Counted from the stretch's first letter, positions 11,844-24,835 are shown. The stretch is 64,000 nucleotides of DNA from Oscheius dolichura (GCA_932521035.1 OW051496.1:3348001-3412000), one strand, 5' to 3'. The notes: generated by a model from the letters alone, not told the origin. Made by a program: numbers and translations.

Positions 11844-13132
11844 ACGAAAACTGGGCTAAAAATCGGGTCAAAGGGGCAAAAACTGCAGGAAAAACTTCAT
11901 TGGGATTGGGGGTAGAGCGACGTGTGCAATGAAAACCAGATGTAATAGCTGCTTTTGAGCAAATTGAATGAAAAATAAGGAAGCAGTGGCTGTGGCTATG
12001 GCTAATTTTATCATCTTCCTGCTGCATTGATTACCGAAAAAACGTTATCCCAGAATTTATACCAGAAGGCCAGTATAGTCGAAGTATTGCTTGCGTTTCT
12101 CCCTTACTTTTTTTTCGAACTTTTTTGTTTTGTAAAAGCTATTGAATGGAGAACTGATTCATTGGCGTCTTTTCAGCATAGTCTTCAGCGTCTAATGTAG
12201 CAGAAGAGTCATAAAATTAGTCCGGCAGTAACGACAATCGCTACCAAGCCTTTCAATTACCGGCAAGCCAAGATATTCCTTTTTCCGACGTTCTATTTTT
12301 TCTTTGTACAGAATGTAAATGGAGGCGAGACATTTTGAGCTCTACTTCTTTCTTTTTGTAACTGAAACAATCAAACAAAAAAGACGGCAGTTCTAATTCT
12401 TCCAAATACAACCGTTTCAATCAGAATACAAAAGTCCGTGAAAGGGTATCCCTAGCTAACATCTCCTCGTTTGTGTAAAGCTTCAATTTACTCATAAATT
12501 CTCCAGAATAGCAAGTCTTCTAGAATTCATGATTGAGCTCGTCGTCCTTCCACAGTTTCACTATTCCTCCAATTGCTCCCATAAATTCCCATGTGGTTGG
12601 GTGAAAGTCTAAAAGACTGCTACGGGACGGTACTTGACCTATAACTGAACGGCTTATTTTCACTTTTCAGTATTCTTTCTGTTCCTTGCCTAATATAGAA
12701 ATGAGGACGAATCAAACTCTCATTGGTCGTAAATTTCGTCATAATTCGTTATGTGCTCTCTTCTCTGTGGGTTGAAGAATTAGAAGGCCGGCAATCCCTG
12801 AACACAAGAACACTTACGTAAAGACATTGTAGCTCTTATAAAGAATGGCTAAAACAAAAACTAACCACTAGAATGAACGTGAGAAAGGTAAACTTGAATG
12901 TGAGCTCAAATCAGAATGAAATCTGACCTAAAATATTGTACTTCGTTGAAAAGGAAGCACAAATAGAAAGCTAGAGAAGAGAATGTGGTTTTTCCAATTT
13001 GAGCAAATAATTTATAGTCTTATTGGAATATTCGGGTAGGTGTTCCCATTGTTGACATTCTGCTCGTTTTGGAGGAGAAGATCTTCGACCTTACAGTCCT
13101 AAAATCGACCTTTTCTCCTGTATAACATGTTT
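11844..13132. other. Intergenic, no gene seen
   Basis: About 1.3 kb of AT-rich DNA with only short shadow frames. No repeat pair or conserved motif was recognised. Confidence 0.45.
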
Positions 13133-15374
13133 TTACTTATTAAAAATGAGTAACAGTAGTGATGTCCAATAATAGGTGGTGGCCCAGACGATCTGTATCC
13201 AGACGTCAAGTAGCAGGGACCTCTCTTCTGGATCACCGTAATCTGAACAAGTCATTGTTTTGAAACTAGAAGAGGGTGTTCTTCTCCGTCAAATAACCTG
13301 CATGAAACTGACGATAATTGAATAAGAACTGACAATTTTCCATAGAAACCATCTTAGAAAGACAAATATTTCAATTGAGGACATTGTGAATAACTCGAGG
13401 AAAATAATTACTATCGATTAGAGATATTTAATAAATTAGCCCCGAAACATACCAATAAAGTGCCAATCCGCTATCAAATAGACATAATAGACGGTAATGA
13501 ACGTGCTCTGGACAAAGAGGAGCCATTCCTGTTTAGCATTTGAGGTACCCGAGAACGTTTTCCTTTTCTAGAAGTCAATTTCCAGTTGTTTAGAAGTATA
13601 ATTCGCAACCTACCCCGTAGATCATTGCAGTGAGTATCAGATAGGCTAGATAAGTCAGTAACAAGACTGGAATACAGAAGAAAACTTCAGCCTTGTCCAG
13701 AATCTTCGCGTACAGATCCCGTGTGTCGTATTCCCAATCAGAATCTTGGAATTTCATCGACTCGTTAACATAGACCGGGATGGAAAGCGCGATAATGATA
13801 ACGTAGCAGAGTCCTTCGATTATCTGGAAATTTCTAAAAAATGAAAATAATAGCGGAAGATTAGCAACAATAGGAGACATTATATACTTTGTAGGTAAAC
13901 TGAAACTGCCCAGTTTTTACAGAAATTGATGAAAATAAAGCTCTGCCCTATCTAGACCTTCCCACAAAAGATAAGCCCTCAAAATTTAGCACCGCGTTAC
14001 CTTGGATCATCGTTGTTAGTCCTTCAACTATCTTATAAGAAAGTGATAAAACATCAAAGAACCAGTTAGTCACTGATTTCTAATTTGTTTAATTTATCCG
14101 ACCTCTAACATATCCTACAACCTAGCGACCTATGTTTAGGATACATAGAACTACTTCTGCTATTGAAACGACAAAAAACTACCGTAATCGCTTTACTTTG
14201 ACCATGTGCAGGGCCTGTAGTTCAATTGCCGAGAGTTATTTTGAAGTGACGGCTCAATAAGTTCAAAATGAATTTGAGAACATTTGAAGTCTTTACATTA
14301 CATTGAAAGTAAACATGAGTAATTCCAATAACTAGCGGAGACAGTAAAAGAAACGTAGAAATAACTGAATTGGACTTACCAACATAGGTAGGGGCAGCTT
14401 ATCCGGTTGACATCGTTTCGTAACCACTAGAATTCGATAAATTGATAGCTCCGACATCAAAGCAAATCCCATCAGAAACACGGTACTCAAAATTACCGAA
14501 CACGCCTGAAGTAGATCACTATTTTGGAGACCAGTCCATTTCATACCTTTCGTAAAACAATAATCTTCAGTAAATTTGGGATTATTATAAAGAGAGACGT
14601 GACTATTAGGGCTATAGATTGGATACATTCTAGGACGATTAATCGGAACAGAATACGGTAGGAGGCATTGTTCCACAAGTCAGGATGGATGAAAATTGTC
14701 TGGAAATTGATTACCGTACTAGAAAACATAGAAGAAATGAGTGTCTACCGTAATCTTTATAAAGTAAACCACGTATTTCCATGTTTTATAATTTTCAGGA
14801 GTTGCACTACCCTCGGGGCTTTATATTACTGACAGAGCTAATTGAGAACCAAATTTGACATCCACAATCGCTCTCGAAAGAGAAATCAATCACTAACCGT
14901 ATCTTACTTCCTTATTTTTTGGTTGTTTGGTTCGCCCAATAATAACAAAAAATCTAGTTCAAATCGATTTACGGAAAATAGTTATTGGAATTGGTTTGGA
15001 AAATTTGCAATGATATTTTCACGATTCTCCGAGACATTTGTTTGTAGGTTCTCGTTGGTTGGTGCCAGGTTACTGTAACCACTTTAATCTTCCTCCGCGT
15101 ATTCCTTCGAACCGCTAACAGCCAGAATATTGCTTGGAAACCCCGTATAGGAACTTTTTATATCTATGACAATTGTCGAATGTGTACTTGGTAAAAATAA
15201 TACAGTAATTGTTCCCTAATTGCCTGTTCTAAAAGGAACAAAACAAACCTTTAAGACCAATAATTGAATCGGAATGATCGCGGCGCTAATTGCCCCAGAA
15301 CTATAGGCGATGATGATGTCATACGCTCGGTCATCAAGTTCATATGAGTGGGATACAGCTCCTAGATTGCTCAT
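13133..15374 (-). CDS. Nematode chemoreceptor-type GPCR (Srg superfamily, Srt/Srx-like)
   Basis: A candidate seven-helix chemosensory receptor of neuronal cilia. Exons on the minus strand: 15249-15374, 14547-14699, 14380-14505, 13614-13823, 13453-13567, 13133-13242; every junction phase agrees (840 nt, 279 aa). Seen: helix 1 (IIIAYSSGAISAAIIPIQLL), then the nematode signature IHPDLWNNASYRIL leading into helix 2, a helix 3 with SELSIYRILVV, helix 4 (EGLCYVIIIALSIPVYV), helix 5 (FFCIPVLLLTYLAYLILTA), KQEWLLFVQSTFITVYY before helix 6/7 and a final helix ending IFNK. It is shorter than most Srt proteins (about 330 aa) and stops right after helix 7; a further 3' exon is possible. The family call is by resemblance of the IHP..YRI block. 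Confidence 0.75.
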
Positions 15375-16550
15375 TTGGTGGTTCTAAAGAGATGGATAAG
15401 AGCAAATCGAACAAAAAAAACAGAAATGGAAAGGAAATGGGAGGTATTCATGACAGAAACACGTGGGTAATTGAATTCAACCTAATTTATTTTTCTATGT
15501 TGAGGCGGGGATAGAAATTCGGAGAGATTTCCCTACAGATGTGTTCGAGAAGTGTGTGGCTGTTGTTTCAGGGTGCCTTCAAAATACAAAAGATCCGGCG
15601 TTTTCGCTACTTCGAGTTTTAAAAAATATCTCATGAAAAATTGATTTGCAATCAAATTGTGGCACTGACGAACGAACGTAACCCGGAGAGAAGAGATTGT
15701 AGACAATTTTGAACGGTGGAGGAAAAAAGCGTTGCTACACAGGTTCTTTTTTCTGAAAGGGAGCAAGTCTAGCCTCTTTCAACCCCATGAAACGAGGATA
15801 ATTAGTTTTACTCCCGATCAAAGTACTCCACGTAATAACAGCCATAATTTGGTTATGGAGCCACGAGAAAGACAGCTGAAAAAGGGAAGGAAAATGATCT
15901 TCGGATTTTTGAATGAGGACAAAAGTCTGGAAACCACGTCATGATTATGAACCACTGTCGAAAGAGAGAGCTCAAACATTTGGACGGCTTGATGATTCGA
16001 GGAAAACATATGGCGGTTTGTATTCACAAATGTGTTGTCATTTGCTTGTTAATTCTTTCCCTTAGACATTATCCAAGACCGAGGGACAAGGCCCATCCAA
16101 GTCCACCCCCACTGTTTCATTTCCCCGGGCGGAAGAGTCGAAAAGATTCTATTTTGAGAAATTCACAGACTGTTTTTTACAAGTGACCGGGAGAGACAAG
16201 GATAGAGGAAAGAAAATGGCCCGGGGTGACGGGAGAAAGAAGAGCTCTCCCATTTGCAGAACACCGCGGGCAAACGTCCAACTCTACAGTTTTTTGGTAG
16301 GTGCGGGTGAGATGCGACTGATTTCATTAGTATTGCCTTGACGTGCTCTCCAAGTAGATCTTTGAATTTTTGAAATCGACCAGGAAATACCCGAGATACG
16401 GGCATAAACACCCGACATGCCCGTTGACGCCCAAAAATGGGCGCTCCCGAAATTGGGCGTTTTGGATGCTTCAGGACACTCATAAATATTGCTATGTTCT
16501 CATTTTGCAGTAGAGTCATATCATACCTTTCCCCTTTTGGGATATTCGAG
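15375..16550. other. Intergenic, no gene seen
   Basis: Only overlapping shadow frames. A segment around 16350-16450 (GAGATACGGGCATAAACACC) resembles 26320-26345, so part is a dispersed repeat. Confidence 0.45.
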
Positions 16551-16554
16551 TCAA

Positions 16555-17180
16555 TTCGACGGATTTCTGTCAACTCGACAAGAAGTGACCATGCCGACTG
16601 GTCGAATTCTGTTAAGCCGGAATGGCTTCTCCGGCAGTCAGTCTTCTCTCGTCTCCGGCGGCAGGCGGTCGTCTTCTTCAAACTATCAGGTCATGTTTAT
16701 TTTTTTCTCAAATTTTACTCTAAAAATTGAAATGAACCCGCGCCGGGTCTCCCTTTTGCTCCAAAACCACGGAGGGGAAACGGGAGTCCGCGCCAAATGG
16801 GACAGCCAATGGAGAGTATCCGCCTCCTCCTAGCAGCCCAACCTTTAACTTCTCGTTAAAGGCGGTGTCCCGGCCCGGTCCTCTGGTGTCGCGGGTGTCC
16901 CCTGTGTCCACAGCGGTGTTTGGTATAGCACAGCTGGGCCCCGACACCAAGGAGAACCGGTAGACTCCATTCCACTCGGTCTAAAATACACTATTTTGAC
17001 TTGTTTTTTGGTCTAAAACTAGAAAAATAACCACATTTTCTGTCCCATTTTCTTGTTTCGCTTCTTTCTCGTTTATTTTCAGGACTTCTGACGCCGACGG
17101 CTGGATCCTGGTGGAACACTAGATTGGAGAAGGCAAAAGAGGAACAGGAGGCGCGCGGAGGAAGAGACGGAGACAGTGAG
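16555..17180 (+). repeat. Left arm of a large inverted duplication
   Basis: Aligns colinearly with the reverse complement of about 19100-19700. Shared anchors are GGAATGGCTTCTCCGGCAGT, CCACAGCGGTGTTTGG and GGATCCTGGTGGAA. Both arms keep an ATG-led short frame (MASPAVSLLSSPAA) with a gtcatg donor-like site and a CCACAG acceptor-like site, suggesting a duplicated spliced gene or a transposon with very long inverted ends. No product recognised. Confidence 0.65.
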
Positions 17181-19099
17181 CCGTTTTGTAATTGTTTTAA
17201 CTGTTTTACTGTTTTTAGTGACAAGCTACAGAGAGGAGCCGACCCTGAATTACGCTCAAGCGAAGAAAAAAAATCAAATGATATGCACAAAAGCCCTTTT
17301 CGAAGAGAAGGCGGTGTCAGGATAAGCGGATGGAGGACAGACAGCAAATAGTGAGTGGTTTTTGGAACTCATCTCATTTTACTCGACTTTAGCAATGGGC
17401 AAACACAATAGAAACGAAGACCCGGCCCCGATGAAGCCTGTGACGACCGAAGTTGCCCAGAGCTGAAGAAGAAAGCCGCCTTTTTTCCAAGCCGTTGCCT
17501 CATGGTGTGTACTTTTTCCAGTTCATGTTTTAGGCCAGTAGAAGAAAAAGGAGAGCCCGTTCCCAACCAAAATAGCCAAAGTAGAGCTAAAATCCGTGTC
17601 CGACACCAGGTTGTTTTGGTGGTGGCCTGTGGCTAGTTGCTCACTGTCCTTGTTTCGGTTAAAAAAACACTTACAGACCGCTGGATTGACTTGAATTATG
17701 ATGACTCTCGTAACTTATTTGGTTTATTTCAGGCCTGCCCTGCCGTCTCTCTTCACCGGATCTCTCTTTCGAAGGTCAGTAGCGGTTTAAAATCCAGTTT
17801 TCTATATTTTAGCATGCCTTTTCCTGCTATTTTTTGTTTAAAAGTTCCCGGAGGCGAAAATTGAGCGGATTTTCGAGCAAAATCCAAAATCCAGCTTTTC
17901 CGAGATAAAATTATTTTTTTTTCAGGCCTGTACGAACTTCTCTTCCTCGCCATCTCCTCTTCCACGTCATTCGCCGCCGCCATCGCTATGGATCTGCTGC
18001 TCCCATCTAAGGTCTCTGCCATCTCTGTTCTCCCCTTCCCGCGGTCTCCACGTCCTACAAGCCGGCTTCGAGGACGCTGCGACAGCGTTGATGGTCTCCT
18101 CCAGGAAAGAAACAACGAACCTGGTTCAGACGTTCATGTTCAAATTCAAAACTGGCCGCTTATCGAGATACCGCTTGAATGGCCATTTTGTAGGGGCCAG
18201 TTCATTACTTTTTTCAGGCATCTCCTCGAGCCGGCAAGGGTTGTGCTGCTTCAGATCAACCGTCTTCTTGTGATACCTGCCCTCTTACTTCTTTCTGCAC
18301 CACAGGCTTAAAAGCCCTGTCAGTGCATGCCTTTTTTTGTCTTGTTTGTCAACAGCTGGCAGTCTCTCTCGGCAGCATGGTGGCAAGATATTCGGCGCGT
18401 TTACGGTGTGAGAGAAGCTTCCAGCTGCTGAAACGGAAAGAGGCTAAATGCAAACTTATGCCAGCAAATACACGTCATAGATCCTTGCTGTGCGTCTTCA
18501 CTAACGGCGGCAGATGAGAAGGAGGGGCAGAGGGGCGGCGAAACGGGCTCAACCAGGCCTGAAAAAAAGGAATACGCTACGAGAACGCACGAACATTCGA
18601 TTATGGATGATTTCCAGCACGTAGAATCATCAAAAGCCGGTCAAAAATATCCAAATACTTCAAAAAAATCTTAAAAGGCACACACCTCAATAAGCTGCTC
18701 CGTTTCGGCTTATCTCGCGCTGTTGGAAGAGGTGAGAGGGGCACAAAGCATCACAAATGTATAGAGCAGCAGAATCTGGCCTTCTGTGATCATCATGTAG
18801 TATTCCTTTCAGGGATGTTCGTAAGAGGTCAGAGTGGACCGAAACCGAAACTGACCGAAAGAGCACTTTCGGTGCCGAAACCGTAATTACGAACATCCCT
18901 GATTCCTTTGGCCACTTGTGCTCGTCGCTAAAATCAATATACAGTTGTAGCAGTTCTAAAACCACTGACTGTTCCGTGTCGGCTCTCCTTCGTCGGCTCT
19001 TCTTTATCTGCCCCTTTTATAATCAAATGGAGCTATGCCCTGGGTCTTTTCCATCTCTTGTTAGTCATTTTTCATTTCATGCCCGACACTGAAACCAAC
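17181..19099. other. Spacer between the inverted arms, splice-signal-rich, no product recognised
   Basis: Several short plus-strand segments are bounded by good splice-like signals (for example tttttag at about 17219 and gtgagt at 17351), but the frames encode nothing I recognise. A palindrome built on CAGGGATGTTCGTAA lies at about 18810-18905. Confidence 0.4.
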
Positions 19100-19700
19100 A
19101 AGGAGTTTAGAACAGTTTCAAACTAACTCACCGTTCGCTGCCTCCATTACTTCAGCCGCCTGCCTCCTCCGTCCTTCCCTTGTGTCTTCTCCATTCCAGT
19201 CTTCCACCAGGATCCAACAATTGTCTTCAGAAATCCTGAAAATAGACGAAACAGACGCGAAAATGGAAAAAAATACATGAAAAGTTTGGTTTGTTTTTGA
19301 CCAAAAAATCCTAGAAAGATGGAGAACGTCCAGTTTTCCTTCGCGACGCCGGAGCCCCTCTGTGCTATTCCAAACACCGCTGTGGGCACAAGAGAACACC
19401 CCGGACGTCAGAAAACCACGCCAGGACACCTTCTCCGACCCGGAGGCCGAAGGTTAGGCTGCGGAAGAGGCGGATTCCCTTCCAGCTGTCCTATTCTCCA
19501 ATTTTCCCAAATTTTGAGCAAAAGGCAACCTTCGTCATGGCGAGGGGTTAGATAGTTTAAAAGTAACAAATTTAGAAAAAGAAACATGACCTGGTAGTTT
19601 AAAGAAGACGACCGCTTGCCGCCGGAGACGAGAGAAGACTGACTGCCGGAGAAGCCATTCCGACTCGATAGAAGTCGTCACTTCCTGTCGAGTTGACAAG
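19100..19700 (-). repeat. Right arm of the large inverted duplication
   Basis: Reverse complement of the arm at 16555-17180, with diverged sequence between shared anchors. In this arm the short MASPAVSLLSSPAA frame meets a TAA before the donor-like site, so if it was ever coding this copy is broken. Confidence 0.65.
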
Positions 19701-20559
19701 ATAGGACAAAAATCTGGAATGTTGAATTTAGCGTTTCTTGGGGAAAATAGGACCCGAAGGTTGGATTAGTCAGTGTAGGAATACATCACCACACACAAGG
19801 AATTTTCCATGCCAAATTGCTATGGCTGCTCGGGATCGGGGGCATGTCATGTCTCTGAATACTTCATTATTTTCCCTCTTTCGACGAATTTAGCGGGCTG
19901 TTTTGAACTCACGGCATTCGAATCCATTTGTCCTCTTTTGGATCATAACGTTCCACGCTCTTTAGTGGTTTCGTAAACCCATCCCATCCTCCAAATACCC
20001 AGATGGAGCCATTCCACTCCAGGCAACTGTTTGTAATCCAATCGCGTCCCTCGTCCATATCGGCCAATTGTATCCACTCCAAATTCTTGTCCAGTTTGTA
20101 CCGTTCGTCTTTCATGCTACGACCGCCGAATATGTAAAGCTCCCCGTTCAGGTAAACAGCACCGCCGCCTTCAAACATAGTAGGCAACTTCAACGATAGC
20201 TTGATCCATTTTGTTCTATCTTGACTCAAAACGAGCATTTCATCATGTGCTACGGAAGTTTTTCTCCCACCAAAGATTATAATCTGTAAAGATGATTGAT
20301 CCATACATATTCAAAACTAGCTGGGCGTTTGTCAACACTCATACAGGGGAAAAAGGACTCAATGGATAGTTGTATTGAACAAAGGGAAGTCCGTACGATA
20401 AGGCTGTGGCTGTGGAATCCCGTGAAGTCAACCAGTCTTACCGTTTGCTTGTCACAGCTCGCCGCGAAGAGGAAAAACTGGACTTCACGTATTTTCCAAT
20501 TACCGTAATTTTTAATTATTATTATTGCAACTGGCGCGTACGTTTTCTGCAATTTCACG

Positions 20560-21531
20560 CAAAATCCAACATATCTGTTGTTCTATTCGGGTTGACCATC
20601 TCGAAATCTATGAGAATTAGTTTTTTCAGCAAAATCAGATAAGTAAATCGAGCGAAAACAGCAATAATATTTTAAAATAAACTTCAGAGAGCTGCTATTT
20701 TTTAGATTACCTGGGCACCATCCCAAAAAACTCATTCTCATAGATTTTTATCTAGTCTAACTATTTGTAAAGTTTTACATGGATCGGTTCAGTGAATGAT
20801 TTCAAAACGTCAGCGCCAGTTTGATATCGAAATCGCAGAAGAAAATTTAAAAATTTTCTTTCGCGGGCCGTGTTTTTTTTTTGCTTCTAATATATTTTCT
20901 TCGAAATCTTGACATACAATCTGTCTAATTTTTCTAATTTTTGCTGCCTCAGCTCACCGAAAGGAACATTTTGACACCAAGCATGGTAGTAACTTCGCAA
21001 AAAAACTATTTTTGAACTCAAAAAGTGTTTTTCCTGAACAAAATTGACTCGTTATTCATTTCTCTTATATTTTGCCGTATTTCATATTTTTTTCTTTTGT
21101 TCTATAGTAATTCGGGGTCGGTAAGGCTAGATAAAGCATCAGAAACATATAAAAATGCATACAAGCAATTTTAGCATTGGGGCGCGCAGACCTTTAAACT
21201 GTCCAAGGCGGCGAGCTGTGTTGTCCGTTTGTCTGGAGACGAATTGCATTCCATCCTCTAGCATTTTGCGTTTTTGTAGAATTTTACTATGATCATCACT
21301 ATACTTTTTTTTCTATTCTTTCAACTACAAACTATAATTGTACAAACAGTAAAATGAACCTACGGTTTAGTGAGGTCGTAACGACACAGTTTTGCACAAC
21401 ATTCAAAACTAAAAAAGATTCTTCAGTACATTAAGTAACTGCCACAAAATTACGTGTTTCAAGCATTGTCTCCGTGATCCTTTTTAGGTTTCTAACCTCC
21501 TCACGAGTCCCGTCCCTACTTATATCCTCTC
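20560..21531. repeat. Repeat-rich intron or intergenic DNA
   Basis: The segment about 20950-21240 matches, in reverse complement, the phosphatase-gene intron around 33030-33300: GGGTCGGTAAGGCTAGATAAA here against TTTATCGACCCCGA-type sequence there. It ends in GGCGGCGAGCTGTG. No gene was seen. Confidence 0.5.
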
Positions 21532-21950
21532 TGACAAGGGAACCTTTTCATCGCGCAGTGGCTTCCCGAAACGAGACCTATGCCGTTCGAAAGAGCGTCA
21601 AAAATGATGCATTTTGAGGGTATTTCCAGCGGCTATGAAAATGGAATTTTGGCACCAGAGGAGGGAGAAAACTGTCAAAAAATGCCAAAAATGGGAAAGC
21701 GAAAGCGACCGACCGCATCTCTACAAATGTGAACCAGTGGTCGAATGGATAGTGCACTCGTCCATAAAATTTTTGCTTTTTCTCCAGGCCGGGTTGGTAT
21801 CCCCGATGGAGCAATAGTCTTTTTTTGCCAAAATTCCATGTTCATAGCCGCTGGAAATACCCTCAAAATGCATCATTTTTGACGCTTTTTCGAACAGTAT
21901 AGGTCTCATTCCGGGAAGCCACTGCGCGATGAAAAGGTTTCCTTGTAAGA
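21532..21950. mobile_element. Foldback element with about 115-bp inverted arms
   Basis: The arm at 21545-21655 (CATCGCGCAGTGGCTTCCCG ... GGTATTTCCAGCGGCTATG) recurs inverted at 21830-21935. The central spacer is about 170 bp with no coding capacity. This is typical of a foldback or MITE-type non-autonomous DNA transposon. Confidence 0.78.
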
Positions 21951-22597
21951 TTATTTGCCCCATACCGGTGACAGCTGTGAGAACTAAATTTGGTCTTGAA
22001 TGACATCTAGAAATGACTCACCGCTGTCCATCTGATGGTTTAAATTAATCTTCTCTTTTTCTCCTAAAGATGTTGCTAATTATTGTAAGAAAAATACCGG
22101 CCGTCTCCAATTGAAGTAGTCTTATTCTTTCCTTCAGGTCTATATTTTCTGCCTCCAAGGTGTCGATTCTTTTCCGCAGTGTCTCAGCTGTCGCAAGGAT
22201 TTCGTATACCCTTTTGGAAAGATTCTTTTCCATTTAGAAGTCTGAAACTGTTTCTGACATAAACGAAAAGCAGAGGAATAGAAGGCACGTGTACGAGTTC
22301 CAGAGGTAGCAAGCTACCCGAATAGTCTTCTGATAACATCCCCATATCTTGGTCTTCCCCTCTCTGTGAAACGCCTTCGGTGCAGCCTTTCTTTTATATA
22401 GTTTCAGCTATCGCAGCATACTGCTTGGTTGAGAGAGAAAAGAAGGAGAGTCACTTCGTGGGCATGCTTATCTCTCTTCTTCTTATCTCTTCAGTCAATA
22501 AAGCCATTCCAAAGACGCCTATTCCCTGCCCTGTCAAGTGTCTAAAACACCATGCTCGCCGGTAACTATTCGTTCAATTTCTTATTCTTCCATTAAG

Positions 22598-23852
22598 ATA
22601 TTCCCTTCTATGTACTAAATGATTTTAAAAATTTGACAATTATTGGAAACGGAAGTGGTGGAAGGGTCTATAAAGCAGAGTTGGAAGATTTTGGGTCAGT
22701 TTATGGGCCATTCCTGAAGAAAAGAACGGTTTAGACAAATTGTAGTCAAAGAATTCTTCTGGTCAAGGCGGCAACCCCGTGAAGAGTATAAAAGAGAGAT
22801 TGAGATCCTGGTAAAGGTAGGACTTGTTGTTATTTGGGGTGTTGAACCTTCTTTATTTCTATTTTTCCATAAATTTAGCATAGGCATCCGAACATAGTCC
22901 AATTATATGGAATTCTATGGAATGGTTCCGATTCTTCGAGTTATCTCGGCTATGTTATGGAATTTGTAGAAGGCGGCAGCCTTCACGACGGTTTCTCTTT
23001 ATTATTATTGAAGTTATGGATATTTCAGTAATTCACGATCGATCAAAAAATTATGATACCGCTCAAATATGCCGATGGGTAAAGCAAATCGCCCTTGGAT
23101 TACAGTATCTCCATAAAAAACAAATTATACACAGAGATATCAAGCCGGACAAGTAAGGGAAGCCCGTTATTTATTTTTATTCCATTACAGTATCCTAGTA
23201 GCAGGAAGTCAGCTAAAATTGGCTGATTTTGGTATAGCCAGGGATGCCGACGTCAGCCTTACTGCGTGGTAGGTTGCCGCAGCTCATCCGACTGTCCGTT
23301 GCTTTGTTTCAGCGTCGGGACCTTTCACTACATGGCACCGGAAGTGATCACTACGGGGAAGTATGGCCCGGCAGCGGACATCTACTCATTGGCTATAACA
23401 ATTTGGGAACTGTTCCACCGAACGTGGGAAGAATACAGCTAATTTATCATTTTGTTTTTAGAAAGCCGTATACAGGATTAGGGGGGAACGAATTGGTCAT
23501 AATTTTGCAAGAAGTTAGGGAAGGAGCCCGTCCTATTTTTACTTCAGAGGAAGTTGATGAGAGTATGTCAGGATTTATCCAAAGGTAGGCGGTTTCCTCT
23601 CCCTATTTTTGAGTTCTCTACTCATTAGAGCCCTCTCACGGCTGGAATCTAATGACTTATAAAAATTTGGGCAAATTTAGATGCTGGCATACAAGCGCCA
23701 CTGGCAGACCGTCGCTAAAAGAGGTCATTGACCATTTTGGATCCAAAGCAGACTCTTCAGTAGTTCCCGTTGATCCAGCACCCAGTTTCCACCCACCGGG
23801 GCCAGTAAATGTTCGAGGTCGACCAATGGTATCCTGTGATTCGAATCTTACG
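22598..23852 (+). CDS. TAK1/MAP3K-like protein kinase, catalytic domain; 5' and 3' ends unresolved
   Basis: Tyrosine-kinase-like group Ser/Thr kinase, closest by wording to TAK1 (C. elegans mom-4 type), a MAP3K in Wnt and stress signalling. Exons 22598-22694, 22735-22816, 22879-22990, 23029-23152, 23191-23268, 23313-23423, 23462-23584, 23681-23852, all in phase. Every key element is present: glycine loop IGNGSGGRV, ATP lysine in QIVVKEF, HPNIVQLYG, catalytic HRDIKPDN, ADFGIA, HYMAPEV, DIYSLAI and CWHTSATGRPS. After the domain comes a Pro-rich stretch to SNLT and a gtaagt donor; no following exon was found, and foldback elements begin 240 bp on, so the C-terminal tail may be lost or far away. 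A 5' exon may lie at about 22490-22530, but I could not fix its frame. Confidence 0.82.
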
Positions 23853-24087
23853 GTAAGTATCCGTATTTAAACTTGTCCTCGGCGCTTGGTAACAATTTTA
23901 TGGTTAGTTGTCGCTTCGCGACGCGGCTATTTAGACTAAATAATTTAGTTTTAGCCAAGGTCAAAAAGGGGACGAAAAGTTGAAGACAAAATTCAGCGCA
24001 CATAGAAATAACAACATACTAGGTTGTGCAATAAGTTTTGATCTTTTTGCTATAACTTTTCTGATACCCTTTCTATAATTCTTTCTG

Positions 24088-24433
24088 TATAGTCTGTCAA
24101 GAAAAAAGACGACATTCAAAGGTCTAACGGTGGGAGCCTCTGGCGTGCAAATTGCCGTAATTCCCCGTAGCGTTGTTGGAGGAAAATAGAGTACGATTTT
24201 ACGTTTTCCCGTTTTTGATATGAAATTTTGTGTTTTTTTGCTTTACATATCCCTGCTAGTATTTAGAAGACAAAAAAACACAACTTTTCATATCAAAAAC
24301 GAGAAATAAATAAAATCAGAATTTTTTTCCTCCAACGACGCTACGGGGAATTACGGCAATTTGCACGCCAGAGGCTCCCACCACGAGCGTCCGTTAGACC
24401 TTTGAATGTCGTCTTTTTTCTTGACAGACTATA
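24088..24433. mobile_element. Short inverted-repeat transposon (MITE), TA target site
   Basis: Near-perfect inverted arms of about 100 bp. The outer end TATAGTCTGTCAAGAAAAAA is mirrored at 24414-24433. TATA at both edges fits a TA duplication as in Tc1/mariner-type MITEs. No coding capacity. Confidence 0.82.
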
Positions 24434-24659
24434 GGATGTAGCCATTGATCTCTAGAAAATTCACGAAAAAAAATAGACGGATAGCGTGATTACCCCAAGC
24501 GTGGCACCTCACAGCTCGCAGCCCGGAACAAATGTTGGACAAGCCGTGATTTACGTAACGGGCGCGCTACAGTAATCAAAAATATTTCCCATAGTAAAAA
24601 CGTCCACCTAACTGTAAGTTGATCTAATGATTGGATGAAGAGAGATCTCTTTTCTGCAA

Positions 24660-24820
24660 TAGATTACCCATATCGAATTGTCTTCGAATGAGTTTTTTGA
24701 GCTCAATTTGATAAGTCTATATTCGTAAAATTACAAATATACGAATAAAACAGCTGCCATTAATTCATTTTTCATAGAATGACTACCAAAAAACTCATTC
24801 GAAGACAATTCGATATGGAC
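24660..24820. repeat. Inverted repeat pair
   Basis: CATATCGAATTGTCTTCGAA at about 24669 is mirrored at about 24797-24816, with a spacer near 90 bp. It directly precedes the large foldback element. Confidence 0.65.
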
Positions 24821-24835
24821 AACCGGGGAAGTGGT

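Larger units (their letters stand above)
19770..22233 (-). pseudogene. Kelch-repeat gene, copy 2, truncated
   Basis: A diverged paralogue of the Kelch genes at 4, 27 and 63 kb. The best segment is the exon 19913-20283, which carries three blades (IIIFGG, LYIFGG, IWVFGG) and ends in phase 2 at a gtgagt donor as in the other copies. The next exon (19770-19854) starts well (DM..., then HGKFLVCGD), but reaches TGA after 28 codons, so blades 4 (rest), 5 and 6 are gone. A coiled-coil exon at 22098-22233 (TLEAENIDLKERIRLLQLE) matches exon 1 of copy 1 in character and in its phase-1 end, and is probably the 5' exon. A foldback element at 21.5-21.95 kb lies in the intron between. The middle 5' exons were not found. 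Confidence 0.7.

Noticed and set aside
16163-16681. Minus-strand ORF of 172 aa
   Set aside because: Low-information composition inside repeat DNA; no splice context, no recognisable motif.
18323-18965. Short frames between the inverted arms
   Set aside because: Best explained as chance frames; no domain, no consistent splice chain to a product.
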